Below are positions 49,440 through 59,383 of a stretch of DNA of 64,000 bases, piece by piece. Below the pieces are notes generated by a model. That model was given only the letters and a program-made list of their open reading frames with translations. It was not told the DNA's origin and did no database searches. Source of the DNA: Strigamia acuminata (taxonomy: Eukaryota > Arthropoda > Chilopoda > Geophilomorpha > Linotaeniidae); assembly GCA_949358305.1 (NCBI GenBank), contig OX442318.1:7240501-7304500 (forward strand). Reading direction: 5' to 3'. Position 1 is the first letter of the stretch; the number at the start of each line of letters is the position of its first letter. The translations under genes and the position numbers were made by a program.

Positions 49440-50270
49440 AGCTATGACTTAGAGAATAAATAAAACGTTATTCCAATCAATCTTTAATGATGAATGAATA
49501 AAACTAATTAAGTGCACACAATTTATGGTTTTTGCAAACATTAAAGTTTAATTCTAATTTAATAAAATTTATAATAAAAATTTATAAAAAAAATTTATAA
49601 TGAAAATTTATAAAAAAAAAATTATAGAAATTTTATAAAAATTTTATAAACATTTTACAAACATTTTATATAAAACTCTAAAATGGCCTCTAACGGTCGA
49701 AAAGCCTTTTGCAAACAACAAACGCGTATGGTTTTTGTCTTTCAAATTAGTCTCTATATAAAATTTGTAAATTATTATCAAGTTTAGAGCAAAATTGTAT
49801 TAAAAACATTAACCATGGAACAGTAGTTTAAATTCATAAAGAAGTTTATGAATTTGTGTGTTTGCGAGTTCGAAATTTTGATTTATAGAGTTTTATTATA
49901 AAAGTGAGTTAGAAAGAGAACTTATAAAATAAATAAAGCGTATTCCCAATCAAGCGTTAATGCCAGACGAATAAAATTAATTAAGTGCACACAATTTATC
50001 ATTTTCGCAAACATTAAAATTTAGAATAAAAATTTATAAAATTTTATATAAAACGCCAAAATAACCTGCAACGTCGCAAGGCCTTATGAAAATAACAAAT
50101 GCACATTGTATTTTTAATCCAAATTAATCTTTATTAAAATACCTTATAAGTGATACGCATTCAAAATAGAAATTTTTAATATAGAATTTGTACGTCATTA
50201 TCAAATTTAGACCAAAATTTCATTCAAAACATTAACCATAACCAGGGTGAGGCCCCTAACGTGACATTTC
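49440..50270. repeat. Two tandem copies of the peptide-gene upstream region
   Basis: 49440-49860 and 49915-50270 share the same order of words (GAATAAATAAA.CG, TTAAGTGCACACAATTTAT, TTTGCAAACATTAAA, TATATAAAAC, ACATTAACCAT). Matching copies occur at 51965-52300 and 53420-54800. These are promoter-upstream parts of the duplicated peptide unit; the second copy here has no peptide exons. Confidence 0.7.
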
Positions 50271-50932
50271 TAAATAATAGCAAAACAAAACATTTGATTG
50301 TAAAATGTTTCAGAGAAAAGTTGTTTGGTTTCAAGGGGCAATGTACTGTATATTAAATTTTAAATATTAATATATTTAATATACATTAAACCATATATTT
50401 ATTCTTCTATTTTATTATAAATTAGTGTGTGTTTGCCAGTACCTACTTTTGATTTATAATTGTTAAATTATAAAACTGAGGTGAAGGATGTGTGTTAGCT
50501 GTTGCACGATGCTCTATGCAGGTAAATCAACCGGTCGACCGGAAATGCCGGTTCGGTCGCGATCATTCTAGCTGCAGCATGATGCGCGAGAGCTGTATTG
50601 AGTGCCCTGTGTTGCAGGCAAGTGATCAGCCTGCGTGGGCAGCTGGTCACATACATTTCAAAGTACGGTAGAGCCTCAATTATCCGAACTAATTGGGTAG
50701 GTGGGTGTTCACAAAACCGAATTTTTCGGATAATCGAACAATAGATTTATACACACACTGTACTGCGTAAGAAAATAAAAAGTCACGAAAATATAGTTAA
50801 AAAGCAATAAAACTGACAAAAAATGAATAAAAACTATCAAAAAAACGCTTACTACTGTTTGGATAATTGTAGGGGACTTAAGGTACTGTAAATAAAATGT
50901 GGGGCATTACTGGGCATTACATTTTGGTACCA
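50010..50932. repeat. Segmental duplication, left copy (partner 56060-57593)
   Basis: Shares with 56060-57593 the blocks AACCTG.AACGTCGCAAGG, CCCCTAACGTGACATTTCTAA, CAACCGGTCGACCGGAAATG and CTCAATTATCCGAACTAATT...GGGGCATTACTGGGCATTAC. The right copy is longer because it holds the inverted-repeat element 56608-57142. Confidence 0.85.
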
Positions 50933-50956
50933 TACGACTTTACTTTCGAAAAATCT

Positions 50957-51165
50957 CAAAAAATGTAGCAAAATCTCAAAAAATGTAGCAAAATCTCAAA
51001 AAATGTAGCAAAATCTCAAAAAATGTAGCAAAATCTCAAAAAATGTAGCAAAATCTCAAAAAATGTAGCAAAATCTCAAAAAATGTAGCAAAATCTCACA
51101 AGATCAAGCACAATCTCAGAAAATTTCACAAAATCAAGCAGAATCTCAGAAAATTTCACAAAATT
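50957..51165. repeat. 20-bp minisatellite
   Basis: About eight near-identical units of CAAAATCTCAAAAAATGTAG, grading into CAGAATCTCAGAAAATTTCA at the right edge. Confidence 0.92.
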
Positions 51166-51204
51166 AAGCAAAATCTCGTACGGGTACATCTGAAGAAATC
51201 CACA

Positions 51205-51380
51205 AAAATACCATTGAAGAGATTCAAAAAGTACCACAAAATTCAGGAATGACTAGTGCAATCAAACTTGGCGAATTCGGACAATAATTGATTAAAATTG
51301 CAGATATCTCGAGAACCAATGCTCGGATTGTCAAAAACTAAACACCAAACGAAAGAGCGGAAAAATCTGCATTAGAAACA
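51205..51380 (+). repeat. Dispersed repeat, partner on minus strand at ~62735-62895
   Basis: Words such as AAACTTGGCGAATT, GATATCTCGAGAAC and TTGTCAAAAACTAAACACCAAACG (split here into shorter matches) are shared with the reverse complement of 62735-62895. Neither copy keeps an open frame through the matching region. Confidence 0.65.
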
Positions 51381-51584
51381 TCAAGTAAATAACACTGCCC
51401 TCAGATAATGATTAATGTATATTTAATTTTGTGCGTAGATACATTTTTTTGAGTCACCCTTCGTAACCCTTCTTGTGTATTGTCGGGCCGCTTTTATGTG
51501 GGCCACCCGGTATATGATGCAAACTTTCAGCAGGTTGGAGCGATGTACAATGGGAGCAAGTGATCTAGCATTTGACAACCAACT

Positions 51585-52470
51585 CCATATTTATTTTATC
51601 TCTTGTCTCTCAAAGCTACTTCAACTTTTGATTAATTTTGCTCGTGTTTGGTGCAATTTTGTGCCGGACCTGATTGGTAGACCTCCGAAAATAATTAATT
51701 ATTTCAAATGCCATCTAGTGTCAACGATTATCAAATATACTCTATTGCAATATTTTCTTCAGAATGCACAGATTGCCATTTCCGGGGAAATTAATTCTTG
51801 AGTTATACGGTAAAATAAAACAACTTCTACATTTTTCTTCAGTCCACTAACCTCACCCCTGTCTCTTAGAGAAAAAGAAAGAGTTTTCTTTCACACATTA
51901 AGGTTGGTTTATTGCACAGTACGTTTTAATAAATGTCCACTTTTGGCAACTGGTATTTGGAGTTGAATATTTTCATTGCTTAGCTATAAATTAGAGAATA
52001 AATAAAGCGGATTTCCAATCAAGCTTTAATGATGGAAGAAGATAACTAATTTTCGCAAACATGAAATTTTAATGGTACTTTATTAAAATTTATAACGAAA
52101 ATTTAGAAAATTGTATATAAAACTCTTAAATAACCTGTAACGGTGGCATAGGCCTTTTGTAAATAACAAACGTATAGGGTATTTGTCTATCAATCTTTTT
52201 TAAAACACTTAAGTGACACGGATCAAAATGAAGTTTATAAATATACCTAAATTTTTTTGTTATTGTCAAATTTAAACCAAAACTTCATTAAAGACATTAC
52301 CTATAATTCCATTCTCGTGTGAATTAATTGCACATAAAACATTCTTCTTGTCTTCTACAACAATAAATTTTTGGAGAAGGGGAGATAGAAGAAACTCCAC
52401 AGACAAACACGTTCTGGGCTGTGCGTGCCATCGAGGTAAAAAGCGTGCGCCGATATAAATTGACACAGTA
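51585..52470 (-). pseudogene. Exon-less remnant of a third peptide-gene copy
   Basis: 51590-51660 matches the last intron of genes A and B (CTTGTC.CT..CTCAAA.CTA). 51820-51930 matches intron 2 up to the TTACCGTAATACAACGTAC-like donor region. The sequence then jumps straight to the promoter-upstream region (from about 51940 on, TTGCTTAGCTATAAATTAGAG). The signal-peptide exon, noncoding exon and TATA box are missing, so the copy cannot make a peptide. A roughly 160-bp foreign segment lies within it. Confidence 0.6.
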
Positions 52471-52536
52471 TTAATAGTTAGTGATGTTTATTTCGTTTTA
52501 CAAAAAAAGATTTTTAAGTTTTTCAGGTTTTAAAAT

Positions 52537-52542
52537 TTTATT
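52537..52542 (-). other. Poly(A) signal of peptide gene B
   Basis: AATAAA on the minus strand begins only three bases after the TAA stop, giving a very short 3' UTR. Confidence 0.65.
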
Positions 52543-52544
52543 GT

Positions 52545-53257
52545 TTAGCCGTATTTGCTTATGACTGCACCAACAATATTAGCAACAGCTCCAACCACTG
52601 CTCCCCAAATTTTTGCTACTGCCTTTAGGTCTGGCTCCACATCCCTGTAATGCAAAAGTGAAAATTATCAATTTGTTATCTGAACGCCATGTCATTAGTC
52701 CTAAACACTGCTTTTATTTGTTAGCTAACACGACGATCAACTCTTTTCATACTTTTCTTGTCCCTGCCTCTCAAAACTATATCTAATTTTAATCAATTTT
52801 GCGCCTGAATTTGAAAAACTTCACAGGTCCTGATTGACACATTTGAAAATCTCTCAAATATTTCTTAAATATTAAATTTTTTTAAATATCGTCTTACTTG
52901 TGATCTCCCTTTTTCAGTCCATCACCAGGTCCACTTCTGTAATGCAAATAAAGTGAAAATTATTTGCTATTTGAATGACAAACATTGCGAAATGAGAGCA
53001 AGTGACTTGTGATATAACACAACCAACTCGATATTTTTCTTATTATCCTTTGACCCTCAAAACTAATAACATTTTTGATCAAACGAAACAACTTCCGCCT
53101 TTTTCTTTCACACGTTATAATTAAGACTGGTTTACCGTAATACAACGTACTTATTGTCTTCACCCGGTTGCTGTGCGACTGAAGCAGCTTCACATGTCAG
53201 TAAAAAAGACGCCAAGCAGACCGCGATGAATGCGAGTTTCAAACCAGTATTCTTCAT
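52545..53257 (-). CDS. Secreted amphipathic-peptide precursor (gene B), antimicrobial/venom-like
   Basis: Coding exons 53257-53151, 52936-52898 and 52644-52545 (107+39+100 = 246 nt, 81 aa, phase-2 joins). A noncoding exon ends at 53320 and is joined across a 59-nt intron to 53260. Residues 1-24 (MKNTGLKLAFIAVCLASFLL...) are a signal peptide. Residues 25-55 are a hydrophilic, Asp/Gly-rich propeptide with the spacer KSGPGDGLKKGDH. Residues 56-81 (KAVAKIWGAVVGAVANIV, then GAVISKYG) are a likely helix whose K56, K60, G63, G67, N71, G74, S78 fall on one face and V/I/W on the other. Terminal Gly before the stop is the usual donor for C-terminal amidation. I infer a membrane-active host-defence or venom peptide. 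No family assignment is possible by eye. Signal and spacer match gene A. Confidence 0.78.
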
Positions 53258-53400
53258 GTTCTGTGACAGAAAAAATAAAGTAAAATAAAGTTAAACTAAA
53301 TATGACTATTTATGCTTACCAAAGTTTTTCCTACAGAGTACAGTTGCACAGATGATGAATCTTCAAAGTGGAGTTGTGAATGACAACTTTTGACTCCGGT

Positions 53401-53407
53401 ATTTATA
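53401..53407 (-). promoter_or_regulatory. TATA box of peptide gene B
   Basis: TATAAAT on the minus strand within AACTATAAATACCGG, about 25-30 nt upstream of GTTGTCATTCACAACTCC, the likely start region. The arrangement matches gene A. Confidence 0.7.
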
Positions 53408-53575
53408 GTTTGATATTTTAATTGCTTAGCTGTGACTTATAGAATAAATAAAACGTAATTCCAATCAATCCTTAGAGATGGATGAATAAAACTAATTAAG
53501 TGCACACAATTTATAGTTTTGGTAAACATTAAAGTTTAATTGTAATAAAATAAAATTTATAATGAATATTTGTAA

Positions 53576-54240
53576 CAATTTTATAAAAATGTATAAAAAT
53601 TTTATAAAAATGTATAAAAATTTTATAAAAATGTATAAAAATTTTATAAAAATGTATAAAAATTTTATAAAAATGTATAAAAATTTTATAAAAATGTATA
53701 AAAATTTTATAAAAATGTATAAAAATTTTATAAAAATGTATAAAAATTTTATAAAAATGTATAAAAATTTTATAAAAATGTATAAAAATTCTATAAAAAT
53801 GTATAAAAATTTTATAAAAATGTATAAAAATTCTATAAAAATGTATAAAAATTTTATAAAAATGTATAAAAATTCTATAAAAATGTATAAAAATTTTATA
53901 AAAATGTATAAAAATTTTATAAAAATGTATAAAAATTTTATAAAAATGTATAAAAATTTTATAAAAATGTATAAAAATTTTATAAAAATGTATAAAATTT
54001 TTATAAAAATGTATAAAAATTTTATAAAAATGTATAAAAATTTTATAAAAATGTATAAAAATTTTATAAAAATGTATAAAAATTTTATAAAAATGTATAA
54101 AATTTTTATAAAAATGTATAAAAATTTTATAAAAATGTATAAAATTTTTATAAAAATGTATAAAAATTTTATAAAAATGGTTAAAAATTTTATAAAAATG
54201 TATAAAAATTTTATAAAAATGTATAAAAATGTTATAAAAA
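53576..54240. repeat. 21-bp AT minisatellite upstream of peptide gene B
   Basis: About 30 nearly identical units of ATAAAAATTTTATAAAAATGT. It continues as degenerate ATTTTATCAG and AACATTTTATAAAA words to about 54680. The 228-codon open frame (repeated NFIKMYK) is an artefact of the period being a multiple of three. At the matching place upstream of gene A there are only about 130 bp of such sequence. Confidence 0.95.
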
Positions 54241-54944
54241 TTTTATAAAAATTTAATCAAAATTTTATTAAAATTTTATCAGAATTTTTTTTAAAATTTA
54301 ATCAGAATTTTATACAAATTTTATCAGAATTTTATAAAATTTTATCAGACTTTATACAATTTTTATCAGAATTTTATAAAAATTTTATCAGAACTTTATT
54401 AAATTTTTATCAGAATTTTCTTAAAATTTTATCAGAATTTTCTTATAATTTTATCAGAATTTTATAAAAATTTTATTAGAATTTTATACAAATTTTATAA
54501 AAATGTATAAAAATTTTATAAAAATGTATAAAAATTTTATAAACATTTTATAAAAGTTTTATAAACATTTTATAAAAATTTTATAAACATTTTATAAAAA
54601 TTTTATAAACATTTTATAAAAATTTTATAAACGTTTTATAAAAATTTTATAAGAATTTTATATAAAACTCTAAAATAAAACCTCTCACGGTCGAAAAGCC
54701 TTTTGCAAACAACAAACGAGTATGGTATTTGTCTTTCAAATCAATCTCTATACAAAATTTGTAAATTATTATCAAGTTTATATATAGTGCATAATTTTAT
54801 TAGAGACATTGACCATGCAAGAGTACAAAAAAAATAAATCATGAAAAAGTCTTGATCTTGGTTTTCGTTTTTGTATTTTTTGACTTTTTCATAATTTTAT
54901 TTGTTATTGTGTCGGAGTTAATTTGATAAGCAGTTTTTTACTAA

Positions 54945-55374
54945 GGGGCTGTCCATAAATTACGTAACGCTAACTTTTGGACTTTTAGACCCCCTCCCCC
55001 CCCCCCTGTAACAAGGTCGTAACAAATCCATAAACCCCCCCCCCCTAGAATATTACGTAACGAAACTAACCACCCCCCCCACCAATTTTGATATACGGTA
55101 CACTAAATATAAATACAATTTTTATTTAATAATGACTATTTATATAATTTATACAAAAAAAGACTAACAACTCAAAAAGCAATTATTTATAAAGTAAAAT
55201 TTTCAGTTTTTAAAAATATAAAAAATTTCAAAATTTCAGAATTTCAAAATTTCAAAAAAAAAATAAGTTACGTAACATTATTGCGAACCTCCCCTCCCCC
55301 ATCGTAACAACTCGTAACAAAATTCGAAACCCCCTCCCCCCCTTTAAGGCGTTACGTAATTTATGGACGGCCCC
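54945..55374. mobile_element. GGGGCTGTCCATAAATTACG element, TAA target (430 bp)
   Basis: GGGGCTGTCCATAAATTACG and CGTAATTTATGGACGGCCCC are inverted ends flanked by TAA (54942-54944, 55375-55377). The 3-bp TWA duplication is the PIF/Harbinger pattern. The interior has C-runs followed by GTAACAA in both arms. No transposase. Confidence 0.85.
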
Positions 55375-55635
55375 TAAACAGGTGGTGCTCTTTATTTTTT
55401 CAATTGAGAATTTTGCTCTACCAGTCTTAGTTTAGAAGTTAGATTGGAATGACCTTGTAGAAAAGGTCAGAGGTCAAATTTTTTCACATTTTTGAAATGC
55501 CCTCAGTTAGTTTACTAGTACTGCATTTGTTTCATTCATCTCACTCAAATGGTCTTTTCGTTATTTGGCTGTCTTCGTTCATTTGGGACACCCTGTATAC
55601 ATGGGTAGTGTAGTTTCAGTCAACAATCGTCTGCA

Positions 55636-55880
55636 ATGGCATCTCAGAGGCTGTTGTATTACAACTCGAATTCGGAAAGTGATGAAAGAGATGAAAACAG
55701 CCCGCCACCGTGCAAACGACAAAGAGGGCTTGATCTGGAGTGGACGAAACTTATTACTTTTGACAGTTTAGGTGAAGCCAAAGGCTCTGTAAAGCATGAA
55801 AATGTTTGAAACATGCGACGGAAGTACAACACTACATGTGGGATGAAAATCAGGTCTTCATTTCATAATAGTGGAAAAAG
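55636..55880 (+). pseudogene. 5' fragment of a Mutator-like (MULE) element ORF
   Basis: ATG at 55636 opens a 57-codon frame: Ser/Asp-rich start (NSNSESDERDENS), a basic PPPCKRQRG, then LEWTKLITFDSLGEAKGSV. It ends at a TGA (55807-55809) where MULE-associated zinc-finger proteins would have the Trp of the W..(R/K)YNTT motif. The same frame continues past the stop with RRKYNTTCGMKI. This N-terminal pattern is known to me from MULE transposases of arthropods. The copy is truncated and carries a stop, so it is not functional. Family assignment is by motif only. Confidence 0.4.
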
Positions 55881-56050
55881 TGCATGTAATAAGTTTTTTT
55901 TAGTGGAAAAGCAAGTTCGGTTTAAATAAATCTTTTTAGTGGGAAAATTAGTCGATTTGGGTCTAGTTAAAATAGTGGGACAAAAAAATTAATTTAGTGG
56001 GAGATTTATTTTTTTAATGGGAATCCAACGAAATTTAGTGGGCCAATAAA
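55881..56050. other. Irregular TTTAGTGGG-containing stretch
   Basis: The word TAGTGGGA or a close variant appears about seven times at uneven spacing between AT-rich segments. It has no coding capacity. Confidence 0.4.
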
Positions 56051-56607
56051 TGGGACCCGATTAAAATTTATAATAAAAATTTATAAAATTTTATACAAAA
56101 CGCCAAAATAACCTGTAACGTCGCAAGGCTTTATGTAAACAACAAATGCACATTGTATTTTTCATTCATTATTAAAATACCTTATAAGTGATACGCATTC
56201 AAAATATAAATTTTTAATATAAAATTTGTAAGTCATTATCAAATTTAGACCAAAATAACATGTAAAACATAACCAGGGTGAGGCCCGGGGTGAGGCCCCT
56301 AACGTGACATTTCTAAATAAGAGCAAAACAAAACATTTGATTGAAAAATGATTCAGAGAAAAGTTCTTTGGTATATTAAATATTAATATATTTAATATAC
56401 ATTAAACCATATATTTATTCTCATATTTTATTATGAATTAGTGTGTGTTTGCCAGTTCGTACTTTTGAGAAACAGGATGTGTGTTAGCTGTTGCACGATG
56501 CCGTATGCAGGTAAATCAACCGGTCGACCGGAAATGCGGGTTCGGTCGCGATCATTCTAGCTGCAGCGTGATGCTGTATAAAGTAATTATTATCGGCATT
56601 TAAATTA

Positions 56608-57142
56608 CCGTATATACTCGCGTATAATGCGACTCCCCCCCCCCCATTTTAGGCGCCATTTTTGCTAATAAGTGATGTATGCGCGTATAATGCGAATTAA
56701 CATTTGTGTCCCACAACACTAGGTGCATTCAATAAGTCTAAAACGTATGCAAAACTCGTTTCGTGTTTGAATGACGTCACGTGCAAACACGAAACGAGTT
56801 TTGCATACGTTTTAGACTTTTTGAATGCACCTAGTGCAAAATGTGGTTAGAAAAGTTTATTTATTTAAAAGGAAACTTTAAAATCAAAAAAAATTTTCCT
56901 CCTTGCTTATATTTTGATGATGGATTGCTGGATTGTTGCATTATTTGCATTATTTGTATTGTCGGTTGGTCGTATTGTGTGTTGTAAACGGGATAAACAA
57001 AGTTATATACGTACGAATTACGCGCGTAGTCCAAACGTCAATTTTTTTATTTTTTTATTTATTATGCGCGTATAGTGCGACCCCCCAATTCGAGGTCCAA
57101 AATTCGCAATAAATATTTCGCACTATACGCGAGTATATACGG
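56608..57142. mobile_element. CCGTATATACTCGCGTATAAT element (535 bp)
   Basis: CCGTATATACTCGCGTATAA and its complement (CACTATACGCGAGTATATACGG) are the ends, between TA dinucleotides. Subterminal C-runs and GCGCGTATA.TGCGA words repeat inside. It contains a nested palindrome at 56717-56836. It is absent from the duplicate copy at 50010-50932, so it inserted after the duplication. Confidence 0.88.
56717..56836. mobile_element. Near-perfect 120-bp palindrome (TAGGTGCATTCAA ends)
   Basis: CACTAGGTGCATTCAATAAG...and its complement run almost to the middle, where TGACGTCACGTG lies. The arms contain CTAAAACGTATGCAAAACTC and CGTTTCGTGTTTG. A single-arm relative follows 19858. It would fold into a long hairpin if transcribed. 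Confidence 0.88.
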
Positions 57143-57593
57143 TAGCATTTATCACAAGAAAAATAATTATTTTATGATTTTGTGATCAATGCTAATTCGA
57201 AAATAATTAGATTTGTATAAACTTTTGTATTTTTGTATTTTTACCGTATTACCTCACATCTACACCTGACATTTAGTCGATCCCCTGTTGTACTTTTCAA
57301 AGTACGGTAGAGCCTCAATTATCCGAACTAATTGGGTAGGTGGGTGTTCATAAAACCGAATTGTTCGGATGATCGAACAATAGATTTATACACACACTGT
57401 ACTGCGTAAAAAAATAAAGTGTCATGAAAATATAGTTAAAAAACAATAAAACCGACAAAAAATGAATAAAAACTATCAAAAAACATTAAAAATCGATTTA
57501 GAAATCGATAAAAAATCGCTTACTACTGTTCGGATAATCGTAGGGGACTTAAGGTACTGTAAATAAAATGTGGGGCATTACTGGGCATTACTG

Positions 57594-59383
57594 AGTCCAG
57601 ACTGGGCAGGGATTTTTGTTCTTTATTGAGGATTTGCATTGCTGCGCAAAAGAAAAAACCATATACCCTGTCAGTATTAAGAGTTAGTACACAGTTTGCG
57701 ACAGGTACTTTTCCCTTACAATTATTAGTCTGGAATAGTCAGGTGCCTGATGTCTGACGCCTGACCAGTGTTGTATCTCGTTCACTAAATTGTGAACGCG
57801 TTCAAGTTCGCTTTCATGACCATGTGGACCCGTTCATGTTCATCTTCAGACTAATTTTTTCCAAAGTAAACTAAGTTCAAGTTCACTTTTATAATTTTAA
57901 AAAAAAAATTAAAATGTTTTTGTCACATTTTGTGAATTACAGATAAAAAAAAACTTTTTTTTTAGTAAGCAATCATTTTCTTCGCTGTTTGTGACACAAA
58001 AAAAGTCGTTTTTGTCATAAAAACGATTCGAAATGAACATTTTGATGATGAAAACTTCATCAAAACGGTCCTCTGGGTCCAGTGCCGGACTTCCGAGGTC
58101 TCGAGCAGAAGTATAAATGAGGTCTCCTGCACTTCTCAAAAAATCAATTAATGAAGGCTAAATTTAAATGTTGCATCAAAAACATTTCAAAAATTTTAAA
58201 TATTAAAATTTTTAATTACAATAAATTAATAATAAATACAGAGTAATATTATTTTTAAAAAAATTTTAATTAGCGTAATTTATTCGATTAAAAGTCGCCG
58301 CTTATAATTGCAAACACAATTTCTTGCCACGACTTGTAATCGAGAGCGCCGTTTTTTAATATATTGTATTTATAAACCTTAAATACCTAAACAAACTTTG
58401 TCCATTTCTTCGAATATTAGACACGGTTTTGTAATTGAGAAGGACTTGTATTTGAAACAGTGATCACTAGGGTTAGGATAAATGCATAGGAATTATTTTT
58501 ATTCAATAAAAAGCCGAAACTGGCTAAAAATGCATATTTTCTGAAAATCAGAAATAGATGCACAAATCGCCATTTTTCCGGAAAAAACGGCAATTTGTGT
58601 CTTTTTTTTAACTCAAAATAGAGATTCAAAAGAGGTCAGATATTGCCTAGTTCAAGCATTGAATTTCACATCTCCACACACAATTTTCAACAAAACAATC
58701 AACTTTGCTTTAAATCTACTTACAAATAATGTTTTATAGTGTTTAGTACACCATTATTTCACACAAAATCAAACACTTCCAGCAAATTTAACGCCTCCAT
58801 CAACATAGTTCACTATCTCAAACCCTTTCGAAGTTATCACTGCAGTCAGCCATCTAAATTACTCTACTTACCTGCTGTTGCCAAGTGACGGACGATCACA
58901 AGGGATATTGCACGCACGTAGTTTTCCAAAACTGCCACATCAATTCTCTCACCTTCCCTATTACTCTCGAGACGTGTTTCAATGCTAAACCATCCCCAAA
59001 CATCTAAATGTACACGAAAACACGCCAAGACAACAATACCTTAGTTTTTCTCATAAACACTTGGGAATTACACATTTCAGAAAATGTGACAACGTCTATC
59101 TGGCATTGTCTTATACAAAAGCAATACTGAATACAATCTCAGAAGAGAACACGTTAGTCGAAGCTAACTTTCTACGGTTGTCTAATCTTAACACCCACGA
59201 TGAGAAAAATAAAATATCGTTGACGGGCATAAATTAATGGAGCAAAACAAATATTTTGACCATTATTTAATACTTCATTGTTCATTTTTTTGGGGAAAGG
59301 AAAAAAAATATTAATGATAAACATTTACAGGTTAGCAATGTGACATAAAAAAGCTAAATTACCAAAATAATAAATTAACAGTT
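57594..59383. other. Intergenic stretch 3' of PEN-2
   Basis: 58475-58610 is a repeat copy that provides the empty site for the MITE at 14954-15140. 57780-57860 has clustered GTTCA words. An ATTAAA on the minus strand at 59266-59271 could serve as the PEN-2 poly(A) signal. No other gene is seen. Confidence 0.4.

Larger units (their letters stand above)
56060..57593. repeat. Segmental duplication, right copy (partner 50010-50932)
   Basis: Matches the left copy throughout, except for local differences and an inserted element at 56608-57142. Just beyond it, 57662-57690 (ATACCCTGTCAGTATTAAGAG) matches the 3' flank of peptide gene A (47773-47795), so another peptide unit once began here. Confidence 0.85.

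Noticed and set aside
53562-54248. 228-codon open frame with repeated NFIKMYK
   Set aside because: Direct translation of a 21-bp AT minisatellite. The period is a multiple of three, so no stop arises. No start context or splice signals.
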